NCBI GenBank assembly: GCA_947258715.1
Contig: CAMYJH010000003.1
Location: 16,059 to 80,058, forward strand
Reading direction: 5' to 3'
DNA: 64,000 nt
Origin: an uncultured Gammaproteobacteria bacterium
GTDB taxonomy: Bacteria; Pseudomonadota; Gammaproteobacteria; HK1
Shown here: positions 20,357-29,566 of the stretch, piece after piece
How positions within the stretch are numbered: the first letter of the stretch is position 1
Layout: every line of letters starts with the position of its first letter
The notes under the pieces: generated by a model
The model's input: the letters and a program-made list of their open reading frames with translations, nothing else
Databases searched by the model: none
What the model was told of the DNA's origin: nothing
Program-made: the position numbers and the translations under genes

Positions 20357-20846
20357 GTTTCACGTCGTCCTGTACCAGCCGGAGATTCCACCAAACACGG
20401 GCAATATTATACGCCTTTGCGCCAACACCGGAGCGTGCCTGCATTTGATTCGGCCGCTGGGCTTTCACCTAGACGAACGACGGCTGCGGCGTGCGGGGCT
20501 GGACTACTGCGAGTGGGTCGACGTCCGCGAGCACGACACGCTCGATGCGTTCGAAGCGCAGGCGCAACCGGCGCGATTGTTCGCATTGTCCAGCCGGGCG
20601 AAGCGCAATTACTCGGATGAAAGCTACCGCGATGGTGACGCGTTCCTGTTCGGCCCGGAGACCCGCGGCCTTCCGCAAGAGGTTGTGCAAAGGCTGCCCG
20701 CCTCGCGGCGGCTGCGGATCCCGATGAAGCCGGGCAACCGAAGTCTGAATCTGTCTAACGCCGTGGCTGTGGTGTGCTACGAAGCGTGGCGGCAGCGCGC
20801 TTTCGAGATGGAGGGTGGAACGGGGGAAAGCGATCAGTGCGCTTGA
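20355..20846 (+). CDS. trmL: tRNA (cytidine/uridine-34-2'-O)-methyltransferase
   Basis: SPOUT-fold enzyme that 2'-O-methylates the wobble base of tRNA-Leu species. The ATG at 20355 gives the family N-terminus MFHVVLYQPEIPPNTGNIIR and 163 residues, the usual size; an upstream ATG at 20319 would add 12 residues inside pyrD. The knot region contains LFGPETRGLPQEV (near 100-112) and the C-terminal SAM loop MKPGNRSLNLSNAVAVV. The start codon shares two bases with the divergent pyrD start (CATG), and no clear ribosome site is visible. Confidence 0.93.
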   Translation: MFHVVLYQPEIPPNTGNIIRLCANTGACLHLIRPLGFHLDERRLRRAGLDYCEWVDVREHDTLDAFEAQAQPARLFALSSRAKRNYSDESYRDGDAFLFGPETRGLPQEVVQRLPASRRLRIPMKPGNRSLNLSNAVAVVCYEAWRQRAFEMEGGTGESDQCA

Positions 20847-20957
20847 ACGAAAAAGCAAGCGCAATCCATCACATCCGCCGGTGCCGAATCGAACGGATGA
20901 TGGGTAATCGCAGCCTAACGTCGAGCGATAGGGTCGATCCGCTTCCAGAAACGCCGC

Positions 20958-20983
20958 CCCGCGGCATAAAACCGGGCCGCGGG
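20958..20983. terminator. GC-rich hairpin between convergent trmL and XRE genes
   Basis: CCCGCGGC (20958-20965) pairs perfectly with GCCGCGGG (20976-20983) across a ten-base loop. It lies between the 3' ends of trmL and the XRE gene and could serve both. There is no T run on either side, so a rho-independent terminator is only possible, not shown. Confidence 0.3.
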
Positions 20984-21026
20984 ACAGCGGACTGGTTCGG
21001 TTGACTTAGTCAGTGTGGATAATTGC

Positions 21027-21389
21027 TTATCCCATGCTGGGCGCGCCGGCATGGCTTGCAATTTTCATGATCATTTCTTTCAGCGCCGACCGATGCGGCT
21101 CCATCAGACCGGACCATACTCGGGCGGTCTCGATGGCGTCGTATTCCAGACCATCCACGTGCTCAACCCCGTACATCAGCCACGCCGGGTTGACGTCCAG
21201 GACTCGCGCGATTCCGTCAATGTTGCGCGGATGCTTACACTTCCCGGTCTCGATGCGCTGGACTACGGCCTGGCTTGTGCCCACCGCGGCGGCCAGCTCA
21301 TGCTGAGTCAGGCCCTTGTCCAGCCGCCGACGAGTGAGACGGCCGCCGAGAGAGTCGTCGCTGGCGCGATCAAACGAGAGTTTCGGCAT
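21027..21389 (-). CDS. XRE-family HTH transcriptional regulator
   Basis: A 120-residue predicted DNA-binding protein. The helix-turn-helix is at about residues 15-65 (GGRLTRRRLDKGLTQHELAAA, VGTSQAVVQRIETG), followed by the DVNPAWLMYG linker typical of phage CI-like repressors, then a short helical tail without a LexA-type protease domain. The ATG at 21389 has GGAG about ten bases upstream; a longer reading to 21638 runs into rlmL antisense and lacks support. Target genes are unknown. The 160-base space shared with the divergent rlmL may hold its own operator. Confidence 0.85.
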   Translation of the reverse strand: MPKLSFDRASDDSLGGRLTRRRLDKGLTQHELAAAVGTSQAVVQRIETGKCKHPRNIDGIARVLDVNPAWLMYGVEHVDGLEYDAIETARVWSGLMEPHRSALKEMIMKIASHAGAPSMG

Positions 21390-21549
21390 GAAAAACACAC
21401 TCCAGTTGTTTTTTGGAGCCCTAATTTGACCAGATTCGAAGGAAACGTTTTTTGAACCAGTCCACAGTTGCGCATTTTTGTCCCCCAAATAGTGCCGTCC
21501 AGGCCTCAATCCGTGCTCACGGACCGTCGCTCGGCACGGGGATTTCCGA

Positions 21550-23700
21550 TTGAGACTGCGGTATTTCGCCACCGCGCCGAGAGGTTTCGAAGACCTGCTG
21601 GAGGCCGAACTCGAGCGCTTTGGCGCAGCGGCGCTCAAGCGCCGTCCCGGCGGGGTCAGCTTCCGCGGCTCGCTCGAGACCGGATACCGGATCTGCCTTT
21701 GGTCCCGGCTTGCAGAGCACGTTCTGCTTCAAATCGGCGTCTTTCCCGCCGAGACGCCGGAGGCGCTCTACCGTGGCATCAGCGGGATTCTCTGGCGGGA
21801 GCATCTGGATGCGTCCAAAACCCTGGCGGTGACCTTCGTCAGCCGTCATTCCGGCTTTAAGCACACCCATTTTGCGGCGCTCAAGGTTAAAGATGCGATT
21901 GTCGACCAGTTTCGTGCCGCTACCGGCGCCCGACCGTCGATAGATCTGAAGAATCCGGACCTTCGCATCCACGTCTTCGCCGAGCGCGATCTGGTGACGG
22001 TCAACATCGATTTGGCTGGCGCACCGCTGCACCGGCGAGGCTACCGCGTTCGCCCGCTAAGCGCGCCATTGAAAGAGACCCTCGCCGCTGGAATCCTGAT
22101 TCGCACCGGCTGGCCCGAAATATTCACCCGGGGCGGCGCCTTCATCGATCCCATGTGCGGATCGGGGACTTTACTGGTCGAGGCCGCGTGGATGGCGCTG
22201 AGTTTCCCTCCAGGTGGTCTGCGCGACGATTTCGGTTTTATAGGCTGGGGCCAGCACGATCAGGCGCTGTGGCAACGACTGCGCGACGAAGCGGACCGGC
22301 GCCCTATTCAAGCGCATGGAAACGACCCACCTATATTAGGATTCGACGCCGACGAGGCCGCCACCGCGGCCGCGGCGGCGAACCTATCCCGGGCGGGACT
22401 GAAGGAAAGGGTGCAGGTGGAGACCCGGCCACTTTCCGAGCTTCAAACAGCGCCAAAGACCAGCGGGCTCGTGGCCACCAACCCACCTTACGGCGAGCGT
22501 CTGAGAAATGAGCAGGCGCTGGAAGCGCTCTACCGCGAGCTGGGGCATGCGCTCAAATCACGCTTCCCGGGGTTTCAGGCCGCGGTTCTCGCAGCGGAGT
22601 CGGCACCGGTGGACGCCATTGGGCTCAAAGCAGAGCGCGCTCACCGGGTCTACAACGGTCCCATCCGCTGCCGGCTGCTGCGCTACAGCCTACACGCAGA
22701 AACGCGTTTGGATGCCGCTGCCTGCCCGCCCAGAATAGCGGCAGCGGCAACCAGCAAGGCCACAGACTTCATAAATCGGTTAAACAAAAACCAGCGAAGG
22801 CTTCGCCGATGGGCAAAGCGAAATGAGGTTAGCTGCTATCGCGTTTACGACGCGGACGTGCCCGAGTACGCCCTGGCCATCGATCTTTACCAAGGCGACT
22901 CCCTATGGGCCCAGATACAGGAATACACCCCGCCCCGCAGCGTCGATCCCAAGCGGGCCAGCGATCGCCTCAGGGCGGCGCTGGCGGCGGTCCCCGAGGT
23001 TCTGGGGGTCGAAAAGCAAAAAGTGGTGCTCAAACGCCGCCAGCGCCAGCGTCAAAAACGCCAATACGAACGCATGGCCACGGAGGAAGAGTTCATTCAG
23101 GTGCATGAGGCCGGCTGTCCGCTACTGGTGAATCTGAAGGACCGCATCGATACCGGACTGTATCTGGACCACCGGCCGATACGCATGCTCATTCGCGAGC
23201 TCGCCAATGAGCGCAGCTTTTTAAATCTGTTCGCTTACACCGGGGCCGCATCGGTGCAGGCCGCGGCGGGTGGCGCCCGCTCGACGCTTAGCGTCGATAT
23301 TTCGGCCACTTACAATGAATGGGGACAGCGCAATCTAAAGCTCAACAACTTAACTCCGCCGCAGCACCGTTACGTTCGCGCCGACTGCCTGGAGTGGATC
23401 AGCGCCGCGCGGGATGAATCCTTTGATCTCGTGTTTCTGGATCCGCCTACGTTTTCCAATTCCAAACGCATGCGCCGAACCCTGGACATACAGCGTGACC
23501 ATGTCGAACTGATTCGAGATACCATGCGACTGCTGAAACCCGTTGGCATACTCTTATTTTCCAACCACGCCAGAACCTTTCGCATGGATACGAATTCACT
23601 GCTCGAATTCAAGATCGAAAACATCACCCCAGAGACCATTCCAGTGGATTTTCAGCGCAGCCCTCGAATCCACGGCTGCTGGCGGATAACCCGTCGTTGA
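21550..23700 (+). CDS. rlmL: Bifunctional 23S rRNA methyltransferase RlmKL
   Basis: Methylates G2445 (m2G, RlmL half) and G2069 (m7G, RlmK half) of 23S rRNA. The 716 residues comprise a THUMP domain (about 45-155), an N-terminal methyltransferase with DPMCGSGTLLVEAAW and the catalytic NPPYGERL, and a C-terminal methyltransferase domain (about 400-716) with NLFAYTGAASVQAA and FLDPPTFSNSKR. The start is a TTG at 21550, which gives the standard family N-terminus LRYFATAPRGFEDLL. Confidence 0.95.
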   Translation: MRLRYFATAPRGFEDLLEAELERFGAAALKRRPGGVSFRGSLETGYRICLWSRLAEHVLLQIGVFPAETPEALYRGISGILWREHLDASKTLAVTFVSRHSGFKHTHFAALKVKDAIVDQFRAATGARPSIDLKNPDLRIHVFAERDLVTVNIDLAGAPLHRRGYRVRPLSAPLKETLAAGILIRTGWPEIFTRGGAFIDPMCGSGTLLVEAAWMALSFPPGGLRDDFGFIGWGQHDQALWQRLRDEADRRPIQAHGNDPPILGFDADEAATAAAAANLSRAGLKERVQVETRPLSELQTAPKTSGLVATNPPYGERLRNEQALEALYRELGHALKSRFPGFQAAVLAAESAPVDAIGLKAERAHRVYNGPIRCRLLRYSLHAETRLDAAACPPRIAAAATSKATDFINRLNKNQRRLRRWAKRNEVSCYRVYDADVPEYALAIDLYQGDSLWAQIQEYTPPRSVDPKRASDRLRAALAAVPEVLGVEKQKVVLKRRQRQRQKRQYERMATEEEFIQVHEAGCPLLVNLKDRIDTGLYLDHRPIRMLIRELANERSFLNLFAYTGAASVQAAAGGARSTLSVDISATYNEWGQRNLKLNNLTPPQHRYVRADCLEWISAARDESFDLVFLDPPTFSNSKRMRRTLDIQRDHVELIRDTMRLLKPVGILLFSNHARTFRMDTNSLLEFKIENITPETIPVDFQRSPRIHGCWRITRR

Positions 23701-23746
23701 CTTTAATCCACATGGCGCATTCGATTTTCTACCCGGAACAACACGC

Positions 23747-24961
23747 GTGACCCCGTCGCCTCTGCGCGGCGCCGTGGTTGTACTCGCCTGCGGCGTCATA
23801 ATCCTAATTCTATCCTTCGGCATTCGCACCAGCTTCGGGATTTTTCTCAATCCGGTCACCGAGTCTCTGGGCATCGGCAGAGAGGCCTTCGCCCTCGCCA
23901 TGGGGGTTCAGAATCTGCTGTGGGGACTCGCCCAGCCATTTGCCGGCGCCATCGCCGACCGTTACGGACCCGGCCGGGTAGTTGCCGTTTGCGGAGCGCT
24001 TTACGCGCTAGGACTTTATCTCATGGCCCAGGCGGGAACGCCCGGCGAATTGATGCTGAGCGCCGGCTTTCTCATCGGCATCGCTTTGAGCGGAACGGGT
24101 TTCCCGGTGGTGCTCGCGGTCATCAGCCGCAGCGTCTCGGAACAAAAACGCAGCCTTTTCTTAGGCATCGGAAGCGCCGGCGGTTCCTCAGGTCAGCTTC
24201 TCATGGTGCCGGCAGGTCACCTGTTGCTCGGCGAATTCGGCTGGGTTACTGCGCTGCTAATCCTGGCGGCAATCACCTGCGTCACGGTGCCGTTGGCCGC
24301 GGCGTTTGCCGGTCGCAGCGGAAGCAGCGGCGTCGGCGTTACCCGCGACCAGTCCATCGCCGAGGCGGTTCAGGAAGCGGGGCGGCATTCGGGTTTCTGG
24401 TTTTTAACCGCCGGCTTTTTCGTCTGCGGCTTCCACGTGGCGTTCATTGCCACCCACCTGCCAGCATTCATCCTCGATAAGGGAGGCACTGCCGCCATCG
24501 GCGCGGCGGCGCTGGCCGTCATCGGACTGGGCAATATCATCGGGTCGTTCACCTGCGGCGTGCTCGGCGGCCGTTACAGCAAAAAGTACGTTCTCAGCGC
24601 TCTGTATCTCGGCCGCGCGCTGACGTTCACGCTATTCATGCTGGTACCGTTGTCGGATGCGTCAATCCTGATTTTCGCAGCCGTAATCGGCATGCTCTGG
24701 CTGGGCACGGTGCCGCTCACCAGCGGGCTCGTCGGGCAAATGTTCGGTGTGCGCTACATGGCGATGTTGTTCGGATTCGTTTTCTTCAGTCACCAGCTGG
24801 GCAGCTTCTTGGGCGCTTGGTTTGGCGGCTACATCTTCGATCGAACCGGCTCCTACGAGCCGGTGTGGTGGATAGCCGTGGCCCTCGGTCTGGTGGCGGC
24901 CGTGCTGCACTGGCCGATTAAGGAGGCGCCGGTGTCCCGTCTTTCAGAACAACGGGTCTGA
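23747..24961 (+). CDS. Major facilitator superfamily transporter
   Basis: A 404-residue integral membrane protein with about twelve hydrophobic helices and the MFS loop 2-3 signature (IADRYGPGRVVAVCG, about 65-79). The first helix and the FGIFLNPVTESLG segment resemble monocarboxylate/oxalate-formate type MFS carriers, but the substrate cannot be read from sequence. The start is a GTG at 23747. It converges with the acyl-AMP ligase/acyltransferase gene (37 bases between stops), so the two are not cotranscribed despite a superficial likeness to the LplT-Aas pair. Confidence 0.85.
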   Translation: MTPSPLRGAVVVLACGVIILILSFGIRTSFGIFLNPVTESLGIGREAFALAMGVQNLLWGLAQPFAGAIADRYGPGRVVAVCGALYALGLYLMAQAGTPGELMLSAGFLIGIALSGTGFPVVLAVISRSVSEQKRSLFLGIGSAGGSSGQLLMVPAGHLLLGEFGWVTALLILAAITCVTVPLAAAFAGRSGSSGVGVTRDQSIAEAVQEAGRHSGFWFLTAGFFVCGFHVAFIATHLPAFILDKGGTAAIGAAALAVIGLGNIIGSFTCGVLGGRYSKKYVLSALYLGRALTFTLFMLVPLSDASILIFAAVIGMLWLGTVPLTSGLVGQMFGVRYMAMLFGFVFFSHQLGSFLGAWFGGYIFDRTGSYEPVWWIAVALGLVAAVLHWPIKEAPVSRLSEQRV

Positions 24962-24997
24962 TACCGCCCGCCGGTTAGACACGGGTCACACGGAGAT

Positions 24998-27907
24998 CTA
25001 ACTTTCGTCGCCGCTGCGTTTTTGTTTCTTCAGCTCTTGGAGCACAGAACGCTCGGCCAAATCCGGCTCACCGCAGTGGCGCAGCATCATGGCGCGAGCT
25101 TGGTCCCTGAGTATCACCGCACGTTCCCAATCGGACCGGTCCCCGTCGGACGGCGGTCGCAGCGGCTCCAGAATCTCGATTCTTATTCTGCCGCGCCGGG
25201 CAAACCAGGAATCGCCCCGCAGGATTGAACGCGTGCCCCGTATGGTCACCGGCACCACCACCACCTTCGACTCCACCGCCGCCGCGAAAGCGCCCAGCTG
25301 AAAAGGAAGCAAACCCGGCATGCGGTGCAGGGTGCCTTCGGGGAAATACGCCAGAGGCGTTCCGCTTTGCAGCGACTCCGCCGCTGCCCGGGCGTCTTCG
25401 AGTACACGCTGGGTGTCGAAACGCTCGACGAAATGCACGCCGATTTTGTCGAGAAAAATGCGTGAGAACGCGGAGTCGGCAAGCTCGCGCTTGGCGACGA
25501 ACGCAACCGGCCGGGGCAGCGACGCGACTAACACGAGCCCGTCGAGATAGCTGGAGTGATTGCAAACGAGAACGAAGGCGAAGTTGGCGGGTATGTTCGC
25601 TGTTCCCGTCACCTTGACCGGAATCCTGGCTAGATAGAGCAGGGTACGTGCTGTTTTGCCGGCGCGCAGAAACGCGGATACCTGGGCGCGCGAAAGCGCC
25701 ACCGTAGGCCAAATGACAGCGACGCAGCCAGCGAACAACACAAAGGCATAGCCCGCGTACAGCAGCGATCCGGCGGATCGCAGCCAGCGCCGCGCCGACG
25801 GCGCCAATCCGGTAAGCGCAAGTCTTATCAGCTGAAGCCAAACCGCGCGCCGGTGGGGTCTGAGTCGGCCCGTTTCGTAAAGCTCTCGCACTGCCGAGCG
25901 GCGGATTTTTCCGCTGGAGGTCTTGAGCACGGTGCCCGGTGGCGCCAGCACGATGTCGTCGGCAGGCATGCCCAGCACGTCCTGTGCGAGTGAGCCAATG
26001 GCTTCCCGCATCACCGATTTCCGGGAGGAGTCCTTTTCCCGCGTCTCGGCGATGATGACCAGACGCTCGGTGCCCGACTCCGCTTCGGTGGCGCCGAAAA
26101 CGGCCACGCAACCGCGGCGAACGCCCTCGATATCAGCGATACCTTCCTCGAGCTCATAGGGATAGATGTTGCGCCCGCCGCGGATGACCACATCCTTGGT
26201 GCGTCCAGTGACGTAGACTTCGCCCTCGGCGATGTAGCCCCGGTCCCCGGAAACCAGCCAATCGTTGTGAAATAAGGACTCGGTGGGTTTGGGGTTGCGA
26301 AAATAACCGCTGGTGGTGGACGCACCTTTGAACTCGAGGCCGCCCTCCTCCCGCTCCCCGGCCTCGTGGCCGGTGTCGTCAACAATGCGCACCTCGAACG
26401 TAGGAATTGGCACGCCGTTGGAAACATATTCGGCAACGTCCGTATCCCCCGCATCCGCCGGCACCGCCTTTCCCGTGCGCGCTAAGACGTCGCGCTTGAT
26501 TCGATCGATGCGAGGGCCGCGGTTTATCGGCGTGAAAGCGACGCCGAGGGTGGCCTCGGCGAGTCCATAAACCGGGGTCAAGGCCCGCGGCTCAAAGCCG
26601 TAGGGTTTGAAACGCTTGGCAAAGGCCGCGAGCGTAGACGGGCTGACCGGCTCCGCGCCGTTAAAGGCCAGACGCCAGCTACTCAAGTCCAGCCCCTCGA
26701 TATCCTCATCCCGGATGCGACGAATACAGAGCTCAAAGGCGAAATTGGGCCCGCCGGAGATGCTGCCCCCATAATCCTGTATCGCCTTAAGCCAGTTCTC
26801 CGGGCGTCTTAAGAAGGAAAGCGGCGACATGAGAACCAGCGGATAGCCGTAAACCACGCTGCCGAGCCACGCGCCGATGAGCCCCATGTCGTGATAGAGA
26901 GGAAGCCAGCTCACAAATACGTCAGACGAATCCACTTGAAGCGCACGGCGCATAGCGTCGAGGCTCGAGATCAAATTGCCGTGGGTCAGGACCACGCCTT
27001 TGGGATTGCCGGTGCTGCCCGATGTGTATTGCAGAAACGCAATGCTGTCGGGGCTCACGGGGGAAATATTCGAAAGCGTCCCCTGTCCACCTAGCTCGTC
27101 TGCGGTGACGACGGTTTTTAAGCTTTCCACCAGCGAAGCCAGCAGGCGCGTTACCTGCTTGGCCTGGTCGAAGGTGATCAGCGTCGTCACCCGCGCATTG
27201 GTCAGGATGCCTGCCTGACGGCGGAAGTGATCTTCGATCTGCGCAATGCGGGCCGGCGGATAAATGGGCACCGGGATTCCGCCGGCAATAAGAATCGCAA
27301 CGAAGCTGGACAAGTAATCGACGCCGGTCGGCAACATTATGGCCACCGCTTCGCCCGGCTCGTGGCCGTGGGCCCGGAGCCCGGCCGCGAACGCCTGACC
27401 CTTGCTCAGCAGCTCAGCATAACTCAAGTGCCGCGGACCCGCGTCGTCTTGGAGAAGATGAACATGGATGCGCTGCGGGTGTGCGCGAATATGCCAAAGC
27501 AGCGCGTCAATCAGATTCGAGGCGCCGCCAGGCGCTTCATCCGAGGTTGCGGATTCACCTTCCTCCAAGTCCGCTGCCTGCACTGGCGCCGGCACAGTCG
27601 GCCGCACTCCTGCTTTTCTGGCCGCGCCCGACCGCAGCGCCCGTAGAATGTCCCTGGGCGTCTCGGCCTCAGCCATCTCCTGTTCCGACATAGAGGCGCC
27701 GAACTCGCGCTCGATGCGCGTCAGAAGCTCTACCCGGCTCAAGCTGTCCAGACCCAGATCGCGCTCCAGGGTGGTGTCCATTCCAACGCGCCCGCGGTAG
27801 CTGAGATTCGGATTGAGCTGCTTGGCGAATGTTTCAATCGACGCGCAAAGCGCGTTAGCGCCAGGAACCCGAGCTTCGTTGGCGACAGCGGCTTTGGGCG
27901 CGCTCAC
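24998..27907 (-). CDS. ACP - fatty acyl-AMP ligase - PlsC acyltransferase fusion
   Basis: A 969-residue three-part enzyme. Residues 15-90 form an acyl-carrier domain with the phosphopantetheine serine Ser55 (GLDSLSRVELL). About 110-685 is an adenylating domain of fatty acyl-AMP ligase type (YTSGSTGNPKGVVLTH, AFNGAEPVS, VYGLAEATLG, VSGDRGY). About 720-960 is a PlsC-like lysophospholipid acyltransferase, with the HX4D motif NHSSYLDG near 783 and FPEGT near 855, preceded by a hydrophobic segment. The chain suggests that a free fatty acid is activated as acyl-AMP, held on the cis ACP and passed to a lysophospholipid or other acceptor (inference). GTG at 27907 is preferred over an ATG at 28012 because a perfect GGAGG lies seven bases upstream. 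Confidence 0.88.
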   Translation of the reverse strand: MSAPKAAVANEARVPGANALCASIETFAKQLNPNLSYRGRVGMDTTLERDLGLDSLSRVELLTRIEREFGASMSEQEMAEAETPRDILRALRSGAARKAGVRPTVPAPVQAADLEEGESATSDEAPGGASNLIDALLWHIRAHPQRIHVHLLQDDAGPRHLSYAELLSKGQAFAAGLRAHGHEPGEAVAIMLPTGVDYLSSFVAILIAGGIPVPIYPPARIAQIEDHFRRQAGILTNARVTTLITFDQAKQVTRLLASLVESLKTVVTADELGGQGTLSNISPVSPDSIAFLQYTSGSTGNPKGVVLTHGNLISSLDAMRRALQVDSSDVFVSWLPLYHDMGLIGAWLGSVVYGYPLVLMSPLSFLRRPENWLKAIQDYGGSISGGPNFAFELCIRRIRDEDIEGLDLSSWRLAFNGAEPVSPSTLAAFAKRFKPYGFEPRALTPVYGLAEATLGVAFTPINRGPRIDRIKRDVLARTGKAVPADAGDTDVAEYVSNGVPIPTFEVRIVDDTGHEAGEREEGGLEFKGASTTSGYFRNPKPTESLFHNDWLVSGDRGYIAEGEVYVTGRTKDVVIRGGRNIYPYELEEGIADIEGVRRGCVAVFGATEAESGTERLVIIAETREKDSSRKSVMREAIGSLAQDVLGMPADDIVLAPPGTVLKTSSGKIRRSAVRELYETGRLRPHRRAVWLQLIRLALTGLAPSARRWLRSAGSLLYAGYAFVLFAGCVAVIWPTVALSRAQVSAFLRAGKTARTLLYLARIPVKVTGTANIPANFAFVLVCNHSSYLDGLVLVASLPRPVAFVAKRELADSAFSRIFLDKIGVHFVERFDTQRVLEDARAAAESLQSGTPLAYFPEGTLHRMPGLLPFQLGAFAAAVESKVVVVPVTIRGTRSILRGDSWFARRGRIRIEILEPLRPPSDGDRSDWERAVILRDQARAMMLRHCGEPDLAERSVLQELKKQKRSGDES

Positions 27908-28449
27908 CGCGGAGCCTCCGGCAGGGCACGAATGGTGATGTCGTTGTGCCCATGGTTGTGTTTTGGCGTAGGTTTCATCGCCCCAGTATAAGTAGCGCGG
28001 AAGGCCAGACAAACTAACAAATCAGTTTCACCCTGGGGTGTCCGCGTCGTGCGTCGGCGATTGCTGCAAGCCGGGCAGAGTTGACCGCCGCCGGCACGGG
28101 CAGACCGAGTGCACGTCGCGAGACCGGGTGTTGGTACCGGATCACGTTTCCCAACGAACTCACGGTGAAAGGCATCCACCACCAGCGCCCGGTCAACGTG
28201 CGCGACGCCCCCAACTTGCCCACCGAAGTGAAGCTCAACCCTCGGCTTTCGTTGAGCGGCGAGCGCCCCATAAACGAATTGGATGACGCCTCACGAAGCA
28301 TGATGCGACGAGACGTGCTGAAGGTCGTGAGTCAGAAGCGACTGGGAAACGAACGCCGTCTGGCTTTACGGCAATGCCGACGTGAACAGGCTCAAAGTTC
28401 ATGCGGAGTTACATTCACCGCCCTCGCATCAGTAATCCCGAGCTCAATC
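27908..28449. other. Unassigned 540-base stretch with broken reading frames
   Basis: No credible intact gene. Several overlapping open frames run on both strands, for example 28014-28301 on the minus strand and the plus-strand frame from 28081. A second plus frame from 28331 reads SDWETNAVWLYGNADVNRL and stops at 28433. These pieces look protein-like but are in different frames, which fits a decayed gene. I do not recognise a family. The region must also hold the promoter of the ACP-FAAL-PlsC gene and the 3' end signals of gpsA. Confidence 0.4.
27915..27919 (-). promoter_or_regulatory. Ribosome binding site that decides the start of the ACP-FAAL-PlsC gene
   Basis: GGAGG on the reverse strand, seven bases ahead of GTG at 27907. 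The additional 35 codons back to the ATG at 28012 encode a His/Trp-rich stretch unlike any carrier-protein N-terminus and have no ribosome site. Confidence 0.7.
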
Positions 28450-29478
28450 TTATGCCTCCTGCGACGGCGGCCGCGTGAGCAGCGCTCCGACGGCGTCGAG
28501 GGGAGATCGATTGTCGTAGATCACCCGATACACTTGCTCAACGATCGGCAGCTCGATACCGAGACGCTCGCCCGCACCCATCGCCTGGCGGGTGGTCTCA
28601 GCACCCTCCACCACCTGACCTACCGACGCCACGGCCTCATCGACGCCGAGACCCTTGGCCAGGGCGAGACCGAATCGCCGGTTGCGTGATTGGTTGTCGG
28701 TGCAGGTCAGCACCAGATCGCCCAGGCCGGCAAGGCCCATGAACGTTTCCATGCGCCCGCCGAGGGCCACACCCAGGCGCACGATCTCCGCAAGTCCGCG
28801 GGTGATCAGCGCCGCCCGCGTGTTGGCGCCAAAGCCGAGGCCGTCGGCGATGCCGGCGGCAACAGCGAGCACGTTCTTTACCGCGCCTGCCGTCTGCACG
28901 CCGACAATGTCGTCACTGCTGTAAACTCGGAACCGCGAATTGTGAAATACAGTCGCCGTCCGCGCGGCAAAATCTTTATCGGTGGAAGCGACGGTCACCG
29001 CGGCGGGGAGCGCGGCGGCGATCTCGGCGGCAAAGGTCGGGCCTGAAAGCACCGATAGCCCGGACCGCTGGGGCAAGATCGCTTCGGCGGTCTGGTGCAG
29101 CAAACCGCCCGACTCCGGATCGAAACCCTTCGTCCCCCACACCAACTCGATGGGGGCCGGGTGCACCTTCACCACCTTTTCCAGGGTGCTCCGGAACGCG
29201 CGGCTCGGGACCACCACCAAGACCATATCTGCTTCAGCGAGGGCACGCCGCAGGTCGGCGGTCGGATTCACGTTTTCAGGGATCTGCGCCTCCGGGAGGT
29301 AGCGGGCGTTACGCCGATGGGCTGCGATTGCCGCCATCGCCGCCGGGTCCCGGCCCCACAGCGTGACCGCGTGACCGTTACCGCCCAGCAGGATGGCAAG
29401 CGCGGTTCCCCAGGAACCGGCGCCGAGAACCGCCACTCGCAGACCATCCACGCTCACCGGCCCCGCCCCCAAGAACAA
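28450..29478 (-). CDS. gpsA: NAD(P)-dependent glycerol-3-phosphate dehydrogenase
   Basis: Reduces dihydroxyacetone phosphate to sn-glycerol-3-phosphate, the backbone of phospholipids. The Rossmann motif AVLGAGSWGTALA is near residue 16, with the conserved VVVPSRAFRS, LSGPTFAAEIA and the catalytic-lysine segment GAVKNVLAVAAGIADGLGFG (lysine near 208), then GLAGLGDLVLTC. Length is 342 from the ATG at 29478; a GTG at 29457, seven codons in, is an equally good start. It follows secB with an 88-base gap, the common yibN-secB-gpsA order. Confidence 0.96.
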   Translation of the reverse strand: MFLGAGPVSVDGLRVAVLGAGSWGTALAILLGGNGHAVTLWGRDPAAMAAIAAHRRNARYLPEAQIPENVNPTADLRRALAEADMVLVVVPSRAFRSTLEKVVKVHPAPIELVWGTKGFDPESGGLLHQTAEAILPQRSGLSVLSGPTFAAEIAAALPAAVTVASTDKDFAARTATVFHNSRFRVYSSDDIVGVQTAGAVKNVLAVAAGIADGLGFGANTRAALITRGLAEIVRLGVALGGRMETFMGLAGLGDLVLTCTDNQSRNRRFGLALAKGLGVDEAVASVGQVVEGAETTRQAMGAGERLGIELPIVEQVYRVIYDNRSPLDAVGALLTRPPSQEA

Positions 29479-29566
29479 ACATGCGCCCGCGAAATCACGC
29501 CTGCCGAAACCCTAGCCGGCGCCATCCGCGTACGCGGCCGGGGGCTGATGATCATGCCGGCCGGCG

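Noticed and set aside
20958-20983. Bidirectional rho-independent terminator
   Set aside because: The stem is perfect but no T run follows on either strand; kept only as a low-confidence hairpin.
27908-28012. N-terminal extension of the ACP-FAAL-PlsC protein
   Set aside because: A perfect ribosome site precedes the GTG at 27907, and the 35 upstream codons are unlike a carrier protein.
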